DNA of 64,000 nucleotides, taken from assembly GCF_040126055.1 (NCBI RefSeq), contig NZ_CP143541.1, positions 3,162,001 through 3,226,000 of the forward strand. The letters run 5' to 3'. Each line of letters opens with the position of its first letter. Positions within the stretch are counted from its first letter, which is position 1. Below the pieces are notes generated by a model. It saw only the letters and a program-made list of their open reading frames with translations, was not told where the DNA came from and ran no database searches. A program made the position numbers and the translations under genes. This DNA is from Pseudalkalibacillus sp. SCS-8 (GTDB taxonomy: Bacteria; Bacillota; Bacilli; Bacillales; Fictibacillaceae). Shown piece by piece: positions 36,468 to 46,444 of this stretch.

Positions 36468-37364
36468 TTAGACTTTCAAGAATTTACGGACAGAAGTCAT
36501 ACTTCCCCATACTCCGATGAATGCTCCAATGACGATTAGCAGTCCGGCAAGCTGGAACATGAGCGGATAGACTGGCAACAGCTGGATGAACACTGTCTTA
36601 AGGTTCATACTGACTGCTTCGTAAACGAATTGATACGCAAGGATCAGAATGCCGATTGGGACAAGTGCTCCTAATACACCTAAGAGGAATCCTTCCACGA
36701 AGAATGGCCATCTGATGAATGCATTCGTTGCACCAACCAGCTTCATGATTTCAATCTCTCTTCCTCTTGTGACAATCGTGATCTTAATCGTATTGGCAAT
36801 GAGGAACATCGCCGTAAAGAGCAGTGCGACAATCAGGATCATGCCGACATTCCGGGCTGCATCCGTCACTTTGAAAAGCTTTTCGACTGTCCCTTTTCCA
36901 TATTCCACTTTCGTAACATTCTCGATGCCTTCAATTTTCGCTGCAACTGCTGGTGTATCCTGTGGGGTTACTGTCTTTACAGCGAAAGCATCCGGAAGAG
37001 GATTTTCTTTTCGAAGTGACTCGAACACTTTTCCTTGGTCACCGAGACTCTCGATGAGACTGTCCAATCCTTCTTCCTTCGGGACGAACGTCACACTTTC
37101 GACCCGATCTATACTGCTTAATTGTTTCTCTATTTCATCATGCTGTTCATCTTTCGTTGTTTTTTCCAGATATGCCTTGATCTCCACATCATCTTCAACT
37201 TGAGATGCAATTGCGTTGATGTTCAAAAGCAAGATCAGAAACACACCGACAAGCAACAATGTAACTGTAACCGCACTGACAGATGCAAACGACATCCATC
37301 CGTTCCGGCCCAGGTTCTTGAATCCTTCTTTAATATGACGGAACAGGGTTCGTAGCTTCGTCAT
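36468..37364 (-). CDS. ftsX: Cell-division ABC transporter permease FtsX
   Basis: A 298-residue membrane protein with four helices: one near the N-terminus (GWMSFASVSAVTVTLLLVGVF), then a roughly 110-residue extracellular loop, then three helices at the C-terminus (from NVGMILIVALLFTAMFLIANTIK). FtsX transmits ATPase activity of FtsE to cell-wall hydrolases outside the membrane. The start at 37364 overlaps the end of ftsE by 35 bases and matches the length of B. subtilis FtsX (296). Confidence 0.95.
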   Translation of the reverse strand: MTKLRTLFRHIKEGFKNLGRNGWMSFASVSAVTVTLLLVGVFLILLLNINAIASQVEDDVEIKAYLEKTTKDEQHDEIEKQLSSIDRVESVTFVPKEEGLDSLIESLGDQGKVFESLRKENPLPDAFAVKTVTPQDTPAVAAKIEGIENVTKVEYGKGTVEKLFKVTDAARNVGMILIVALLFTAMFLIANTIKITIVTRGREIEIMKLVGATNAFIRWPFFVEGFLLGVLGALVPIGILILAYQFVYEAVSMNLKTVFIQLLPVYPLMFQLAGLLIVIGAFIGVWGSMTSVRKFLKV

Positions 37365-38040
37365 AACCGTAGACACCCCTCTTCTCATCACGGACAATTC
37401 TTCCACCTTCAATGGCAATGACCCGCTTCTTGATTGTGTTTACAATTTCTTTGTTGTGGGTAGCCATAACTACAGTAGTCCCACGGTTCGAAATTTCGTC
37501 GAACACTTCCATGATGCCCCATGCTGTTTCGGGGTCAAGGTTTCCTGTAGGCTCGTCCGCAATCAAGACCGGTGGCTTGTTTACGATCGAACGTGCAATG
37601 GAAACACGCTGTTGCTCTCCTCCGGAAAGTTCATCCGGGAGGAATCGCGCTTTGTTCTTGAGACCTACGAGTTCTAATGTTTCCATCACTTGTCTTCGGA
37701 TTACTTTAGGTGACTCCTCGATGACCTCGAGAGCAAACGCGACATTTTCATAGACTGATAACTTCGGTAAAAGCTTAAAGTCCTGGAAAACGACACCGAT
37801 CTGACGGCGCAGGTAAGGAATGTTACGCTCCTTCACCTTTGTTAGACTTTTTCCATTTATAATGATATTGCCTTTAGTCGGTTTCTCCTGGCGGTACATA
37901 CATTTGATGAATGTAGACTTTCCCGCACCACTAGGACCAACGACGTAGACAAAATCCCCTTTGTCAATATGGACATCTATTCCGTTCAGTGCCATTACAC
38001 CGTTCGGATAGGTTTTCCACACATCGATCATTTCGATCAA
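37330..38040 (-). CDS. ftsE: Cell-division ATP-binding protein FtsE
   Basis: A 236-residue ABC ATPase. Motifs: Walker A GPSGAGKSTF (about residue 35), Q-loop VFQDFKLLP, signature LSGGEQQRVSIARSIV (about 139), Walker B PVLIADEPTGNLDP and the switch His in ATHNKE. It begins MIEMIDVWKTYPNGV from a TTG at 38040, like B. subtilis FtsE. cccB, which is between prfB and ftsE in B. subtilis, is not found here; four other genes occupy that gap. Confidence 0.96.
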   Translation of the reverse strand: MIEMIDVWKTYPNGVMALNGIDVHIDKGDFVYVVGPSGAGKSTFIKCMYRQEKPTKGNIIINGKSLTKVKERNIPYLRRQIGVVFQDFKLLPKLSVYENVAFALEVIEESPKVIRRQVMETLELVGLKNKARFLPDELSGGEQQRVSIARSIVNKPPVLIADEPTGNLDPETAWGIMEVFDEISNRGTTVVMATHNKEIVNTIKKRVIAIEGGRIVRDEKRGVYGYDEATNPVPSY

Positions 38041-38120
38041 ACTTCATCACACCCTATGTAGTATCTTTTGCTGTCGTATCTGAGTGGCGTTTCTATTATT
38101 TATCTTAAGCAGAATATTTT

Positions 38121-38150
38121 AGTATAGATTGTTACACTTGATTCGCACAA
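38121..38150 (-). promoter_or_regulatory. Candidate SigA promoter of ftsEX
   Basis: TTGTGC (38145-38150) and TATACT (38121-38126), 18 bp apart on the minus strand, lie 80 bases upstream of ftsE. The rest of the 38041-38568 gap is AT-rich and holds nothing else that I can identify. Confidence 0.55.
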
Positions 38151-38568
38151 TTAATTATAACATCTCGTTTCGTCAAAAAAACCCAAAATCATATTACATT
38201 TTTGTTTCAAAATATGACGGTGCGCTTTCTGACGTGCTCGCTTCCTCAAGATTGTTCGACATTGTTCTTGCTTTTGTGTACCTTTCTACAATACTTGTGG
38301 AATTCCTGCAATGAAATAGTCTTTAAGTACAAGATTTTGTGTGGGTATGGATCGATCTTACTAGAAAGAGGTTTGAAACAACCCTGGATTCTGGGGGCAA
38401 ACAGGATCTTTTTCCTTTTGGAAGTTCTTCTACTCTAGTATTGACAGGAAAGGAAGAACCTTGAAAGGCTTAGCTAATTTTGTCGTATTATCTTTTTTTA
38501 GTTAAATAGATTCAGTTATGGTGAAATTATCCTAATAAAATAAAAACGGACTTTTAAACAAAAGTCCA

Positions 38569-39249
38569 CTAACCTTTTTCATCATATTTAAAAGGATATG
38601 CATAATCAGGAATTTGCTCCTTCGTCGTATGGCGAACCTCCATATGAAAGGTCCCTTTATATCGGAAAACAGTCCCGAAAACAGCATTTTGTACCGTGAT
38701 ATCCACTTTATAATGGTCTTCCGTGTCATCATATTCCTCATGAACGATCCCTTTGACCACAGCTTTCGAGGGTATGGAGAGTCTTTTTCCTCCAACATAA
38801 ACGTACTGCTTATCCGTACTCAGGATAAGCCCCCCAGTCTCTGTCACTTTCAAATCAATACCGACTGGTGTGGCCTGGACGTTCCCGAGATAATCCATGA
38901 TTTCACCGTATTTATCACTGTACACCATCGTGGAATCAAAACGTCGTTTGGTCTGTTTGAAATGGAAGATGCGAATCCACGATAGTGTTTCACGTCGCTT
39001 CGGATCCTTGAACGCATAAATTTCAAGGTCAAACGGCACATTTTCTCCTCTTTCAGGAAAAATCAAATTCCGTTCAAGTCCAAATTTCTTTACTGCAGGC
39101 ATAAACCATGTTGCCCCAGACATTTCGTCCATTACTCCCTTACAATGGATCGATTGGTTATCCGCACTGGACAGACTGAATTTCTGTTGGATTTTAGGGT
39201 GAAGCTGCTGAAACGTCGGACCAAGAACATCCTCATAAAACGAATGCAT
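38569..39249 (-). CDS. DUF4166 domain protein
   Basis: A 226-residue soluble protein starting MHSFYEDVLGPTFQQLHP, which fits the DUF4166 pattern: an N-terminal YxxxLGxxFxxLHP and repeated beta strands such as IHCKGVMDEMSG and WIRIFHF. The ATG at 39249 follows AAAGGGGTGG. The next gene upstream, a DCC-family thioredoxin-like protein, lies 20 bases away, so they form an operon. DUF4166 and DCC genes are often paired in bacilli as far as I recall. Function unknown. Confidence 0.75.
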   Translation of the reverse strand: MHSFYEDVLGPTFQQLHPKIQQKFSLSSADNQSIHCKGVMDEMSGATWFMPAVKKFGLERNLIFPERGENVPFDLEIYAFKDPKRRETLSWIRIFHFKQTKRRFDSTMVYSDKYGEIMDYLGNVQATPVGIDLKVTETGGLILSTDKQYVYVGGKRLSIPSKAVVKGIVHEEYDDTEDHYKVDITVQNAVFGTVFRYKGTFHMEVRHTTKEQIPDYAYPFKYDEKG

Positions 39250-39269
39250 GGGAGCCACCCCTTTCCGGC

Positions 39270-39662
39270 TTAAGTTAAAAAACGATCCTGGATTTGTGGT
39301 GATGGAATCATACATTCATCCCGTTTTCCGAACCATTTGTATCGATTCCGCGCAATATATTTGTAAATCGCATCTCGCAACGGTTTCGGAATGATAAGGA
39401 AGACCATGAAAACTTTCCAAGCCCCCTTTAGGTGACGACATACGCGCAGAGCCGCACTCGATCGAGTGTAGGCGCTGTTCTTTCTGATGAGTACGAAGCT
39501 ATCCAATGTGTCTGGCAGATTATGCTTTTTCATAAGAGCTTGACCTGTTTCACTTTGTAACGGAGCAAACTGGTAATGCGCCTCCGGATCTCGCTTGATG
39601 ACAAATTGGACAATCCCATTACAGAGGTTGCACTCTCCATCAAATAAAAGGATATCCTTCAT
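39270..39662 (-). CDS. Thiol-disulfide oxidoreductase, DCC family (DUF393)
   Basis: A 130-residue protein with the family motif DGECNLCN at about residues 7-14, giving a CxxC redox pair. RSSAALRVCRHL and YKYIARNRYKWFG follow in the order expected for DUF393. The start is the ATG at 39662 with AGAGGTG upstream. It lies upstream of the DUF4166 gene. The partner is unknown. Confidence 0.85.
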   Translation of the reverse strand: MKDILLFDGECNLCNGIVQFVIKRDPEAHYQFAPLQSETGQALMKKHNLPDTLDSFVLIRKNSAYTRSSAALRVCRHLKGAWKVFMVFLIIPKPLRDAIYKYIARNRYKWFGKRDECMIPSPQIQDRFLT

Positions 39663-39701
39663 AATCTTCACCTCTTTCCACTTACATCCATTATATCAAT
39701 T

Positions 39702-39728
39702 AAAAAAACCCTAGAGAAATCTAGGGTC
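39702..39728 (-). terminator. Terminator of the collagen-like gene
   Basis: ACCCTAGA, a GAAA loop and TCTAGGGT, followed on the minus strand by TTTTTTT. Strong intrinsic terminator directly after the stop. Confidence 0.85.
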
Positions 39729-39732
39729 TCAA

Positions 39733-40446
39733 TTAGAAGACTAAAGCGGCTTCGAAGTGGGTGAAACGATTGCCAACAACCGTTGTAACATTACGGGTAG
39801 TCGTTTGGAGCTGGATGAATATCGTATCCCCTTGATTTAATCGGACAATGGTACATCCATGTGCTTTATCTATCACTCCAGGATTGGAAAATTTCAAATC
39901 GAGATCGGTAACGGCTGCACCAAGACTGCTATTCAGAATTAAACGAACGGTCGTAGGGGCTGGCCCACCACCAGTAGCAGGGGTATATTCGACGCTCGCA
40001 CATACTGAATACGTTCCCGTTACAGGAGCGGTATAGGTGGAAGTTCCAGGGTTATACGCATTCGCTAAATCAAAGATCTCTTGCTCGAATGTAACGGTTG
40101 CAGTTGATCCAGCAGTTACGGTTTGAGCTGTTTGATCCGCTGCCCGAAAAGCAACGTTTGGAGCCGGTGGTCCTGGGGGTCCTTGTGGTCCTTGGGGCCC
40201 TGTAGCACCTTGTGGTCCCTGTGGTCCTGTATTTCCTTGTGGACCTGGATCGCCTTGTGGCCCTTGTGGTCCAGTTTCTCCTTGTGGACCTGGATCGCCT
40301 TGTGGGCCTTGTGGACCCGGGTCACCTTGAGGTCCCGGTGGTCCCTCAGGCCCTGGTGGTCCAGGAGGTCCTTCACCGCGTTGAATGATGATACAGCATT
40401 CTTTCCCGGAAGCACAACCACTGCAATTACAATACTTCCTTTTCAT
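39733..40446 (-). CDS. Collagen-like spore/exosporium surface protein
   Basis: A 237-residue protein in three parts. A Cys-rich head ([13 protein letters not shown]) is followed by about 70 residues of Gly-X-Y collagen repeats ([10 protein letters not shown], repeated GDPGPQGPQ). A C-terminal beta-jelly-roll of about 135 residues follows (from [10 protein letters not shown] to HFEAALVF) and resembles C1q/TNF-like tips of BclA-type exosporium filaments. No export signal is seen, as usual for mother-cell-made exosporium proteins. The ATG at 40446 follows AGGATGTGG. The number of repeats may vary between strains because the DNA repeats are short. Confidence 0.85.
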   Translation of the reverse strand: MKRKYCNCSGCASGKECCIIIQRGEGPPGPPGPEGPPGPQGDPGPQGPQGDPGPQGETGPQGPQGDPGPQGNTGPQGPQGATGPQGPQGPPGPPAPNVAFRAADQTAQTVTAGSTATVTFEQEIFDLANAYNPGTSTYTAPVTGTYSVCASVEYTPATGGGPAPTTVRLILNSSLGAAVTDLDLKFSNPGVIDKAHGCTIVRLNQGDTIFIQLQTTTRNVTTVVGNRFTHFEAALVF

Positions 40447-40544
40447 AAAATCCACATCCTATTAAACATGTAATACTACATCATATGCCAAGCCTACACG
40501 CTTTACTTGAGCAGACACCTAGGACAACCTTTATTTGGGCTGAA

Positions 40545-40575
40545 ATAAAAAAGCTCCCATGCAGGGAGCTCTTTT
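40545..40575 (-). terminator. Terminator of the YitT gene
   Basis: AGCTCCC and GGGAGCT with a short loop (40552-40570), followed on the minus strand by TTTTTTATTT. Confidence 0.85.
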
Positions 40576-40579
40576 ATGA

Positions 40580-41458
40580 TTATGATTGTTTAAATCCTTC
40601 GCCCAGCACCTCGTTGGCATTGACAATAATAACGAAGGCGGAAGGATCGACTTTTCTAATATGTTCTTTAAGCTTCGTTACTTCAAACTGTTCCACAACA
40701 CACATGAGCATCGGTCGTTCATGGTCTGTGAATCCACCTGTTGCGGAGATTCGAGTAACACCGCGGTCGATTTCTTTGAAGATCTCGTCGCGCACTTCAT
40801 CTTCATGCTCGGTAATGATGTAGGCCATTTTGGAATAACCGAGCCCCATTTGTACAAGGTCGATGGTTTTTGCAGTCAGGAACATCCCAATCATGGCATA
40901 CAACGCTTGTTCAATTGAAAAAACGAACGCTGATGTCGTGACGATCGCACCGTCAATGGCAAGAATACAAAGGCCGAGAGACAGCCCGGTGTACTTATGA
41001 ACAATCTGGGCAGCTAAATCGATACCACCTGTTGAAGCCTTCCCTCGGAAGACGATTCCGAGACCAAGCCCAACGCCAAGACCTCCAAATAACGCACCAA
41101 GCAGAGGATCTGTCGTAACGCCTTCTGCTCCTTCAGATAAAAAAACGACAAACGGTAGGAAAAGAGTCCCTACTAGGGTCTTAACCCCGAAATTTTTACC
41201 GAGTATAACAACGCCTGCAATGAAAAGCGGGATGTTGAGTGACCATTGGACGACCGAAGGCATCCAGCCAAATACACTTTTTAAGATCAAACTGATTCCG
41301 ACAACCCCACCAGAAGCAATGTTATTCGGAGCCAGAAACAAATTAAATGCTAGAGCGACAAATGCTGAACCAACCAATACGAATAAATAGTCTAAAGCTA
41401 TGAGAATCTTAGGGTTGACTTTGTTACGTCGAACTGCCATCATCATTTTCCGTACCAC
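40580..41458 (-). CDS. YitT-family membrane protein (YvjA-like, DUF2179)
   Basis: A 292-residue protein. The first 195 residues have five or six hydrophobic helices, including VLVGSAFVALAFNLFLAPNNIASGG and GIVFRGKASTGGIDLAAQIV, both family marks. The C-terminal DUF2179 domain (about 215-290) has MAYIITEHEDEVRDEI, GVTRISATGGFT and MLMCVV. B. subtilis carries yvjA beside prfB, so orthology is likely by position. The exact start (GTG 41458 or ATG 41446) is uncertain. The 270-base gap to prfB shows no gene. Confidence 0.85.
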   Translation of the reverse strand: MVRKMMMAVRRNKVNPKILIALDYLFVLVGSAFVALAFNLFLAPNNIASGGVVGISLILKSVFGWMPSVVQWSLNIPLFIAGVVILGKNFGVKTLVGTLFLPFVVFLSEGAEGVTTDPLLGALFGGLGVGLGLGIVFRGKASTGGIDLAAQIVHKYTGLSLGLCILAIDGAIVTTSAFVFSIEQALYAMIGMFLTAKTIDLVQMGLGYSKMAYIITEHEDEVRDEIFKEIDRGVTRISATGGFTDHERPMLMCVVEQFEVTKLKEHIRKVDPSAFVIIVNANEVLGEGFKQS

Positions 41459-41726
41459 TCACTTTATCATTATGTATCAGTCAAAACTGGTAGTGTTAAC
41501 CTAAAAAAGTATATCACTACCTACGAATGAAGTAAATTTTCCGATTATTACGACAAGTCCGTCTATACTTGCTTGTGTAACAAGGAGTTCGGGCATTTTG
41601 AAGAGGGCGTTCGACAGGGTTTGCAATTTGTCAATCAAACGTTTGATTGGCACTGCACAACCGCTGTATGACTGCGGTAAAACCAATGAGGACAACGACT
41701 TGGTCGCTGCCCCCATTTTTCAACCA

Positions 41727-42828
41727 TTATTTGATTAACGAACGTAGATAAGCATCAATGAACGGATTTATTTCGCCATCCATGACAGCGTTGATGTTTC
41801 CGATCTCCACATTGGTACGGTGATCCTTCGCCATACTATAAGGATGGAAAACATAAGATCGAATCTGACTTCCCCATCCGATTTCTTTTTGTTCACCACG
41901 GATTTCGTTCAGCTCTGCCTGCTGCTCTTCAATACGTTTCTGGTAAAGCTTCGCTTTCAACATTTTAAGTGCACGTTCACGGTTCTTGATTTGAGAACGC
42001 TCCGTCTGACACGACACAATCGTGTTCGTCGGGATGTGGGTCATACGAACGGCAGAATCGGTCGTATTGACGTGTTGTCCACCGGCTCCACTTGCACGAT
42101 ACGTATCGACCTTGATTTCATCCGGCTTCAACTCGATTTCAATATCATCACTCAGCTCCGGCATCACTTCACAGGAAACAAAAGAAGTGTGACGGCGTCC
42201 CGACGAATCAAATGGTGAGATACGGACGAGTCGATGAACACCCTTTTCTGCTTTCAAATAACCATAAGCGTTATGACCTTTGATGGATAACGTAACACTT
42301 TTCACGCCAGCTTCATCACCAGGAAGATAATCAATCGTTTCTACCTTAAAGCCTTTGTTCTCAGCCCAGCGTGTATACATCCGTAAAAGCATGGATGCCC
42401 AATCCTGCGATTCTGTTCCACCCGCACCTGGATGGAGTTCCAGAATCGCATTATTCTTATCATGCGGTTCACTGAGAAGGAGCGTCAATTCAAATTCGGA
42501 CAGCTGTTTGGAAAGAGACTTCAGTTCCCCTTCCAGTTCACTTTGAAGATCAGCATCCTCTTCTTCCTTCACCAGCTCGTACGAAACCTCAAGATTTTCA
42601 TACGTTTCTTGAAGCTCACGGAATTCGTTGACTACATCCTTCAGTCCGTTCACCTCATTGATGACCGTCTGCGCATTGTTCTGGTCATCCCAGAAATCCG
42701 GTGCAGTCATCTGCTCCTCCAGTTCCGCAATACGAGCCTCTTTATTTTCTAAGTCAAAGAGACCCCCTAAAGTCTTCTATTCGTTTCTCCATAGCCGTCA
42801 ATTCTTGTTTAATCTCCACTAAATCCAT
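41727..42828 (-). CDS. prfB: Peptide chain release factor 2, with programmed +1 frameshift
   Basis: RF2 ends translation at UGA and UAA. The coding sequence is 42757-42828 joined to 41727-42755, 366 residues. The first 24 codons end FRGSL followed by an in-frame UGA (42754-42756). Skipping the U at 42756 restores [17 protein letters not shown] and the main frame. The slippery CTTTGAC and the internal SD AGGGGG three bases upstream are the standard autoregulatory signal. The main frame holds the GGQ motif in [15 protein letters not shown], and a class-2 recognition loop is expected upstream of it. The length equals that of B. subtilis RF2. Confidence 0.97.
42754..42768 (-). promoter_or_regulatory. 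RF2 programmed-frameshift signal
   Basis: On the minus strand AGGGGG, a three-base spacer, CTT and TGA. The SD-like AGGGGG promotes +1 slippage at CTTTGA when RF2 is scarce. Confidence 0.95.
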
Positions 42829-42869
42829 AATCCTTCTCCTTCATCAATTAAGATTATAAGTGCCGATTG

Positions 42870-43075
42870 TAAGTGCCTGACACTTTTTTTGAACCGTTGA
42901 TATTGCTGGGTTCTTTGGATTTGTCTGACACCTCACACAAACCGTTGCTACCACTGGCTTCTTCGAAAGTGCCTGACACCTCACACAAACCGTTGCTATC
43001 ACCGGCTTCTTCGAAAGTGCCTGACACCTCACACAAACCGTTGCTATCACTGGCTTCGTCGAAAGTGCCTGACAC
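42870..43075. repeat. 48-bp tandem repeats with GTGCCTGACAC
   Basis: Units start at about 42870, 42918, 42966, 43014 and 43062 (the last partial), exactly 48 bp apart. The consensus holds AAGTGCCTGACACC, CTCACACAAACCGTTGCTA and GGCTTCTTCG. The first two units are more diverged. The array lies between prfB and the secA terminator. Because 48 is a multiple of three it leaves frames open on both strands, but none has a ribosome site. Confidence 0.88.
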
Positions 43076-43091
43076 CGCCAAAAATGCGAAA

Positions 43092-43113
43092 AGAAAACTT
43101 GGCTGCGGCCAAG
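43092..43113 (-). terminator. Terminator of secA
   Basis: CTTGGC, a four-base loop and GCCAAG (43098-43113), followed on the minus strand by TTTTCTTTT. Confidence 0.8.
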
Positions 43114-43130
43114 CCTTCTTTATCGGTTAT

Positions 43131-45641
43131 TTAGGCACCGTGACAGTGCTTATATTTCTTGCCGCTTCCGCAAGGACATGGCTGATTTCGACCGACGTCG
43201 CTTGATTTTCGGATCGGCTTTCTTTTTTGTGTTTCCTCTTGCGCCTTCGGGTCGACCGCTTTTCCTTCTGCGACCTTTTCACGTTGAAGGTTTTGCTCCA
43301 CTTGTGCCTTCATGATGTAAGTGGATACCTCTTCTTCAATGGAAGCAACCATTGCTTCGAACATTTGGAATCCTTCGAATTGGTATTCACGCAGCGGGTC
43401 GTTTTGACCGTATGCACGTAGGTGGATACCTTGACGAAGCTGATCCATAGCATCGATATGGTCCATCCATTTGCGGTCTACTGAACGGAGTACGATAACC
43501 TTCTCAAACTCTCGCATCTGTTCTGGTTCGAGCTTGGATTCTTTGTTGTCATACTCTTCCTTCACTTTTTCCATGAATAGTTCAATGATTTCTTCACGTT
43601 CTTTGCCTTTGAGGTCTTTAACGGTTACGACACCTTCATGCAAGAACGTTGCATTCGCATAGTCGATGATCGCTTGAAGGTCCCAGTCTTCCTGAACTTC
43701 TTCCTCAGGAGTATGAGCTTCAACAATACGCTCGACTGTCGAATGGATCATTTTCTCGATGATTCCACGAAGGTTATCAGACTCAAGCACCTCAGCACGC
43801 TGAGCGTAAATGATCTCACGCTGCTGTCTCATGACATCATCATACTGAAGCAATTGCTTACGTGCATCATAGTTATGACCTTCAACACGTTTTTGCGCTG
43901 TTTCAACTGCTTTGGTGACCATTTTACTTTCTAGAGGTTGATCTTCCTCCATTCCAAGACGATCCATCATCGCAATCATGTTGTCAGAAGCGAATCGACG
44001 CATCAACTCGTCTTCCATCGAGATATAGAATTGAGATGAACCTGGATCCCCTTGACGTCCGGAACGTCCACGTAGCTGGTTATCGATACGACGAGACTCG
44101 TGACGCTCTGTACCGACAATGTGCAGACCGCCAAGCTCTCTTACACCTTCACCAAGCTTGATGTCCGTACCACGACCGGCCATGTTCGTCGCAATCGTAA
44201 CGGCACCTTTTTGACCAGCATCCTCAATGATTTGTGCCTCACGACCGTGGTTTTTCGCGTTCAACACATTATGTGGAATGCCTTTCTTTTTCAAGAGAGT
44301 TGAAATCAACTCGGAGGTTTCAACCGCAACGGTACCGACGAGAACAGGCTGTCCTTTCTTATGTCGCTCTGCAATCTCATTGACGACCGCACGGAATTTA
44401 CCCTCTTGCGTTTTATAAATGTAATCCGCATTATCAATACGGGCGACCGGTTTGTTCGTCGGAATGACGATAACGTCCATATTATAGATGTTACGGAATT
44501 CTTCCTCTTCCGTCTTCGCTGTACCGGTCATACCAGAAAGCTTGTTGTACATACGGAAGTAGTTCTGGAACGTAATCGTCGCAAGGGTCATGGATTCACG
44601 CTGGATCTGAAGGCCTTCTTTCGCCTCAATCGCTTGATGAAGTCCATCACTGTAACGACGCCCCGCCATGAGTCGTCCCGTAAATGGATCGACGATGACC
44701 ACTTCGTCATCTTGCACGACGTAATCTGTATCACGCTGCATCACAACATGTGCTTTCAACGCCTGGTTGATGTGATGGTTAATCGCTACGTTGGATATTT
44801 CAAACAAGTTTTCCACGCTGAAGAAACGTTCTGCTTTCGACATTCCTTCCTCTGTCAGCTGAACATTCTTTGTTTTTATATCAAATGTATAGTCCTCTTC
44901 AATCTTCAATTGTGTAACGAACTGATTCGCCACACGATAAAGCTCTGTTGATTTGGAAGAGTTACCAGAAATGATCAAAGGCGTACGTGCTTCGTCAATT
45001 AAGATGGAGTCCACCTCATCGACGATGGCATAGTTCAACGGACGCTGGACCATTTCTTCCTTATAAAGGACCATGTTGTCACGCAGATAATCAAACCCTA
45101 ATTCATTGTTCGTCGCATAGGTGATGTCTGCATTATAAGCTTCCTTCTTTTCTTCTTTCGTAAGACCTGTCACGTTCAATCCAACAGTTAAACCGAGGTA
45201 ATTATAAAGTTGTCCCATTTCCTCGGCGTCACGTGCAGCCAAGTATTCGTTGACTGTTACGACATGGACACCCTTACCTGTAAGTGCGTTCAGATATACA
45301 GGCATGGTCGCAACAAGTGTTTTACCTTCACCTGTTTTCATCTCAGAAATATTACCCTCATGCAAGGAGACCGCACCCATGATCTGCACAGGATATGGAC
45401 GCAAACCAAGAACACGAGTCGCCGCTTCACGTACGACCGCGAACGCTTCAATTAAGAGATCATCTAATGTTTCACCGTTCTCGAGACGGGATTTGAATTC
45501 ATCCGTTTTCGCTTTTAATTGCTCATGAGAAAGCTTTTCCATTTCAGGACCAAGAGCTTCTACCTCGTCCGCATACTTTTCTAACCGAGCAATCTGACGT
45601 TCGTTTCCAGTTGGAAACATCTTTTTCAACAATCCGATCAT
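43131..45641 (-). CDS. secA: Preprotein translocase ATPase SecA
   Basis: An 836-residue motor ATPase that drives proteins through SecYEG. Visible features: Walker [12 protein letters not shown] (about residue 100), [19 protein letters not shown]-like [16 protein letters not shown] (about 208), [25 protein letters not shown] (about 490), and the arginine-finger [12 protein letters not shown]. The C-terminus has the zinc motif [14 protein letters not shown], binding SecB or lipids in relatives. It lies between prfB and hpf as in B. subtilis. Confidence 0.98.
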   Translation of the reverse strand: MIGLLKKMFPTGNERQIARLEKYADEVEALGPEMEKLSHEQLKAKTDEFKSRLENGETLDDLLIEAFAVVREAATRVLGLRPYPVQIMGAVSLHEGNISEMKTGEGKTLVATMPVYLNALTGKGVHVVTVNEYLAARDAEEMGQLYNYLGLTVGLNVTGLTKEEKKEAYNADITYATNNELGFDYLRDNMVLYKEEMVQRPLNYAIVDEVDSILIDEARTPLIISGNSSKSTELYRVANQFVTQLKIEEDYTFDIKTKNVQLTEEGMSKAERFFSVENLFEISNVAINHHINQALKAHVVMQRDTDYVVQDDEVVIVDPFTGRLMAGRRYSDGLHQAIEAKEGLQIQRESMTLATITFQNYFRMYNKLSGMTGTAKTEEEEFRNIYNMDVIVIPTNKPVARIDNADYIYKTQEGKFRAVVNEIAERHKKGQPVLVGTVAVETSELISTLLKKKGIPHNVLNAKNHGREAQIIEDAGQKGAVTIATNMAGRGTDIKLGEGVRELGGLHIVGTERHESRRIDNQLRGRSGRQGDPGSSQFYISMEDELMRRFASDNMIAMMDRLGMEEDQPLESKMVTKAVETAQKRVEGHNYDARKQLLQYDDVMRQQREIIYAQRAEVLESDNLRGIIEKMIHSTVERIVEAHTPEEEVQEDWDLQAIIDYANATFLHEGVVTVKDLKGKEREEIIELFMEKVKEEYDNKESKLEPEQMREFEKVIVLRSVDRKWMDHIDAMDQLRQGIHLRAYGQNDPLREYQFEGFQMFEAMVASIEEEVSTYIMKAQVEQNLQREKVAEGKAVDPKAQEETQKRKPIRKSSDVGRNQPCPCGSGKKYKHCHGA

Positions 45642-45785
45642 GAAGTCAGCACCTCTATTATTAAATCAATAATTTTTGAAAATTCTTCTAACTATAGTCC
45701 ATGCTTTATTTTAACAGTTTGCAAGAGGAAGGACAAGAATGCAAGGCATACGCCCCTACCTTATACTTTGTTAATAAACATTAAA

Positions 45786-45816
45786 AAAGACGCGATCTGT
45801 TCGATCGCGCCTCTCA
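45786..45816 (-). terminator. Terminator of hpf
   Basis: GCGATC and GATCGC with a TGTTC loop, extended by flanking pairs, followed on the minus strand by TTTTTT. Confidence 0.85.
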
Positions 45817-45827
45817 GTTCATTTAAG

Positions 45828-46406
45828 TTATTCGATTTCTGGTGCAATCAATCCGTATTTACCATCTTTACGCTTGTAAACAACGTTCGTTTCACCTGTT
45901 TCAGCATGTGAGAACACGAAGAAGTTATGACCAAGCATATCCATTTGCAAAATCGCTTCCTGTGTATCCATCGGTTTCAAGTCAAATCGCTTGTTACGGA
46001 CAACTTGGAATTCATCTTCATCCTCTTCTTCCTCAAGAAGTGTTGTCGTAGTGGCAGGCGCTGCGCTGCCGTTTCCATTAGCAAAGGCGAACTTGATCGT
46101 GCCGCCCTGACGGAATTTACGATTGACCTTCGTTTTGTGTTTTCGGATTTGTCTTTCCAATTTCTCAACCACGAGATCGATAGCAGCATACATATCATCG
46201 TGCGACTCTTCAGCTCTTAACAATAATCCCGGCATCGGAATCGTCACTTCTACCAGCTGCTCATTATTGAACACCTTTAGGTTGATGTAAACATCTGAGT
46301 TTGGAGTACCATCAAAATAACGCTCAAGCTTTTTAACCTTTTTTTCGGAGTAATTTCGTAGTGCTGGTGTTACCTCAATATTTTCTCCACGAATGTTAAA
46401 GTTCAT
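45828..46406 (-). CDS. hpf: Ribosome hibernation promoting factor, long form
   Basis: A 192-residue protein. The N-terminal domain (about 1-100) binds the ribosome, with MNFNIRGENIEVTPALRNY and LERQIRKHKTKVNRKF. A linker with EEEEDEDEF joins it to the C-terminal dimerisation domain (about 130-190), with RNKRFDLKPMDTQEAILQMDMLGHNFFVF. The long form makes 100S ribosome dimers in stationary phase or stress. It matches B. subtilis YvyD/Hpf in length and place, and has a SigB-type promoter upstream. Confidence 0.96.
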   Translation of the reverse strand: MNFNIRGENIEVTPALRNYSEKKVKKLERYFDGTPNSDVYINLKVFNNEQLVEVTIPMPGLLLRAEESHDDMYAAIDLVVEKLERQIRKHKTKVNRKFRQGGTIKFAFANGNGSAAPATTTTLLEEEEDEDEFQVVRNKRFDLKPMDTQEAILQMDMLGHNFFVFSHAETGETNVVYKRKDGKYGLIAPEIE

Positions 46407-46444
46407 GAAAGACTCCTCCTTTCGGTGTTTATATATATTTCGCT

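Noticed and set aside
38129..38438. Small plus-strand frames in the gap upstream of ftsE.
   Set aside because: No ribosome sites and AT-rich low-complexity translation; the gap contains only a likely ftsE promoter.
41501..41716. Minus-strand 71-codon frame between prfB and the YitT gene.
   Set aside because: No ribosome site precedes its ATG and the composition gives no recognisable protein family.
42844..43081. Two overlapping minus-strand frames and a plus-strand frame with repeated peptides.
   Set aside because: They are products of the 48-bp repeat, whose length is a multiple of three; no start signals support them.
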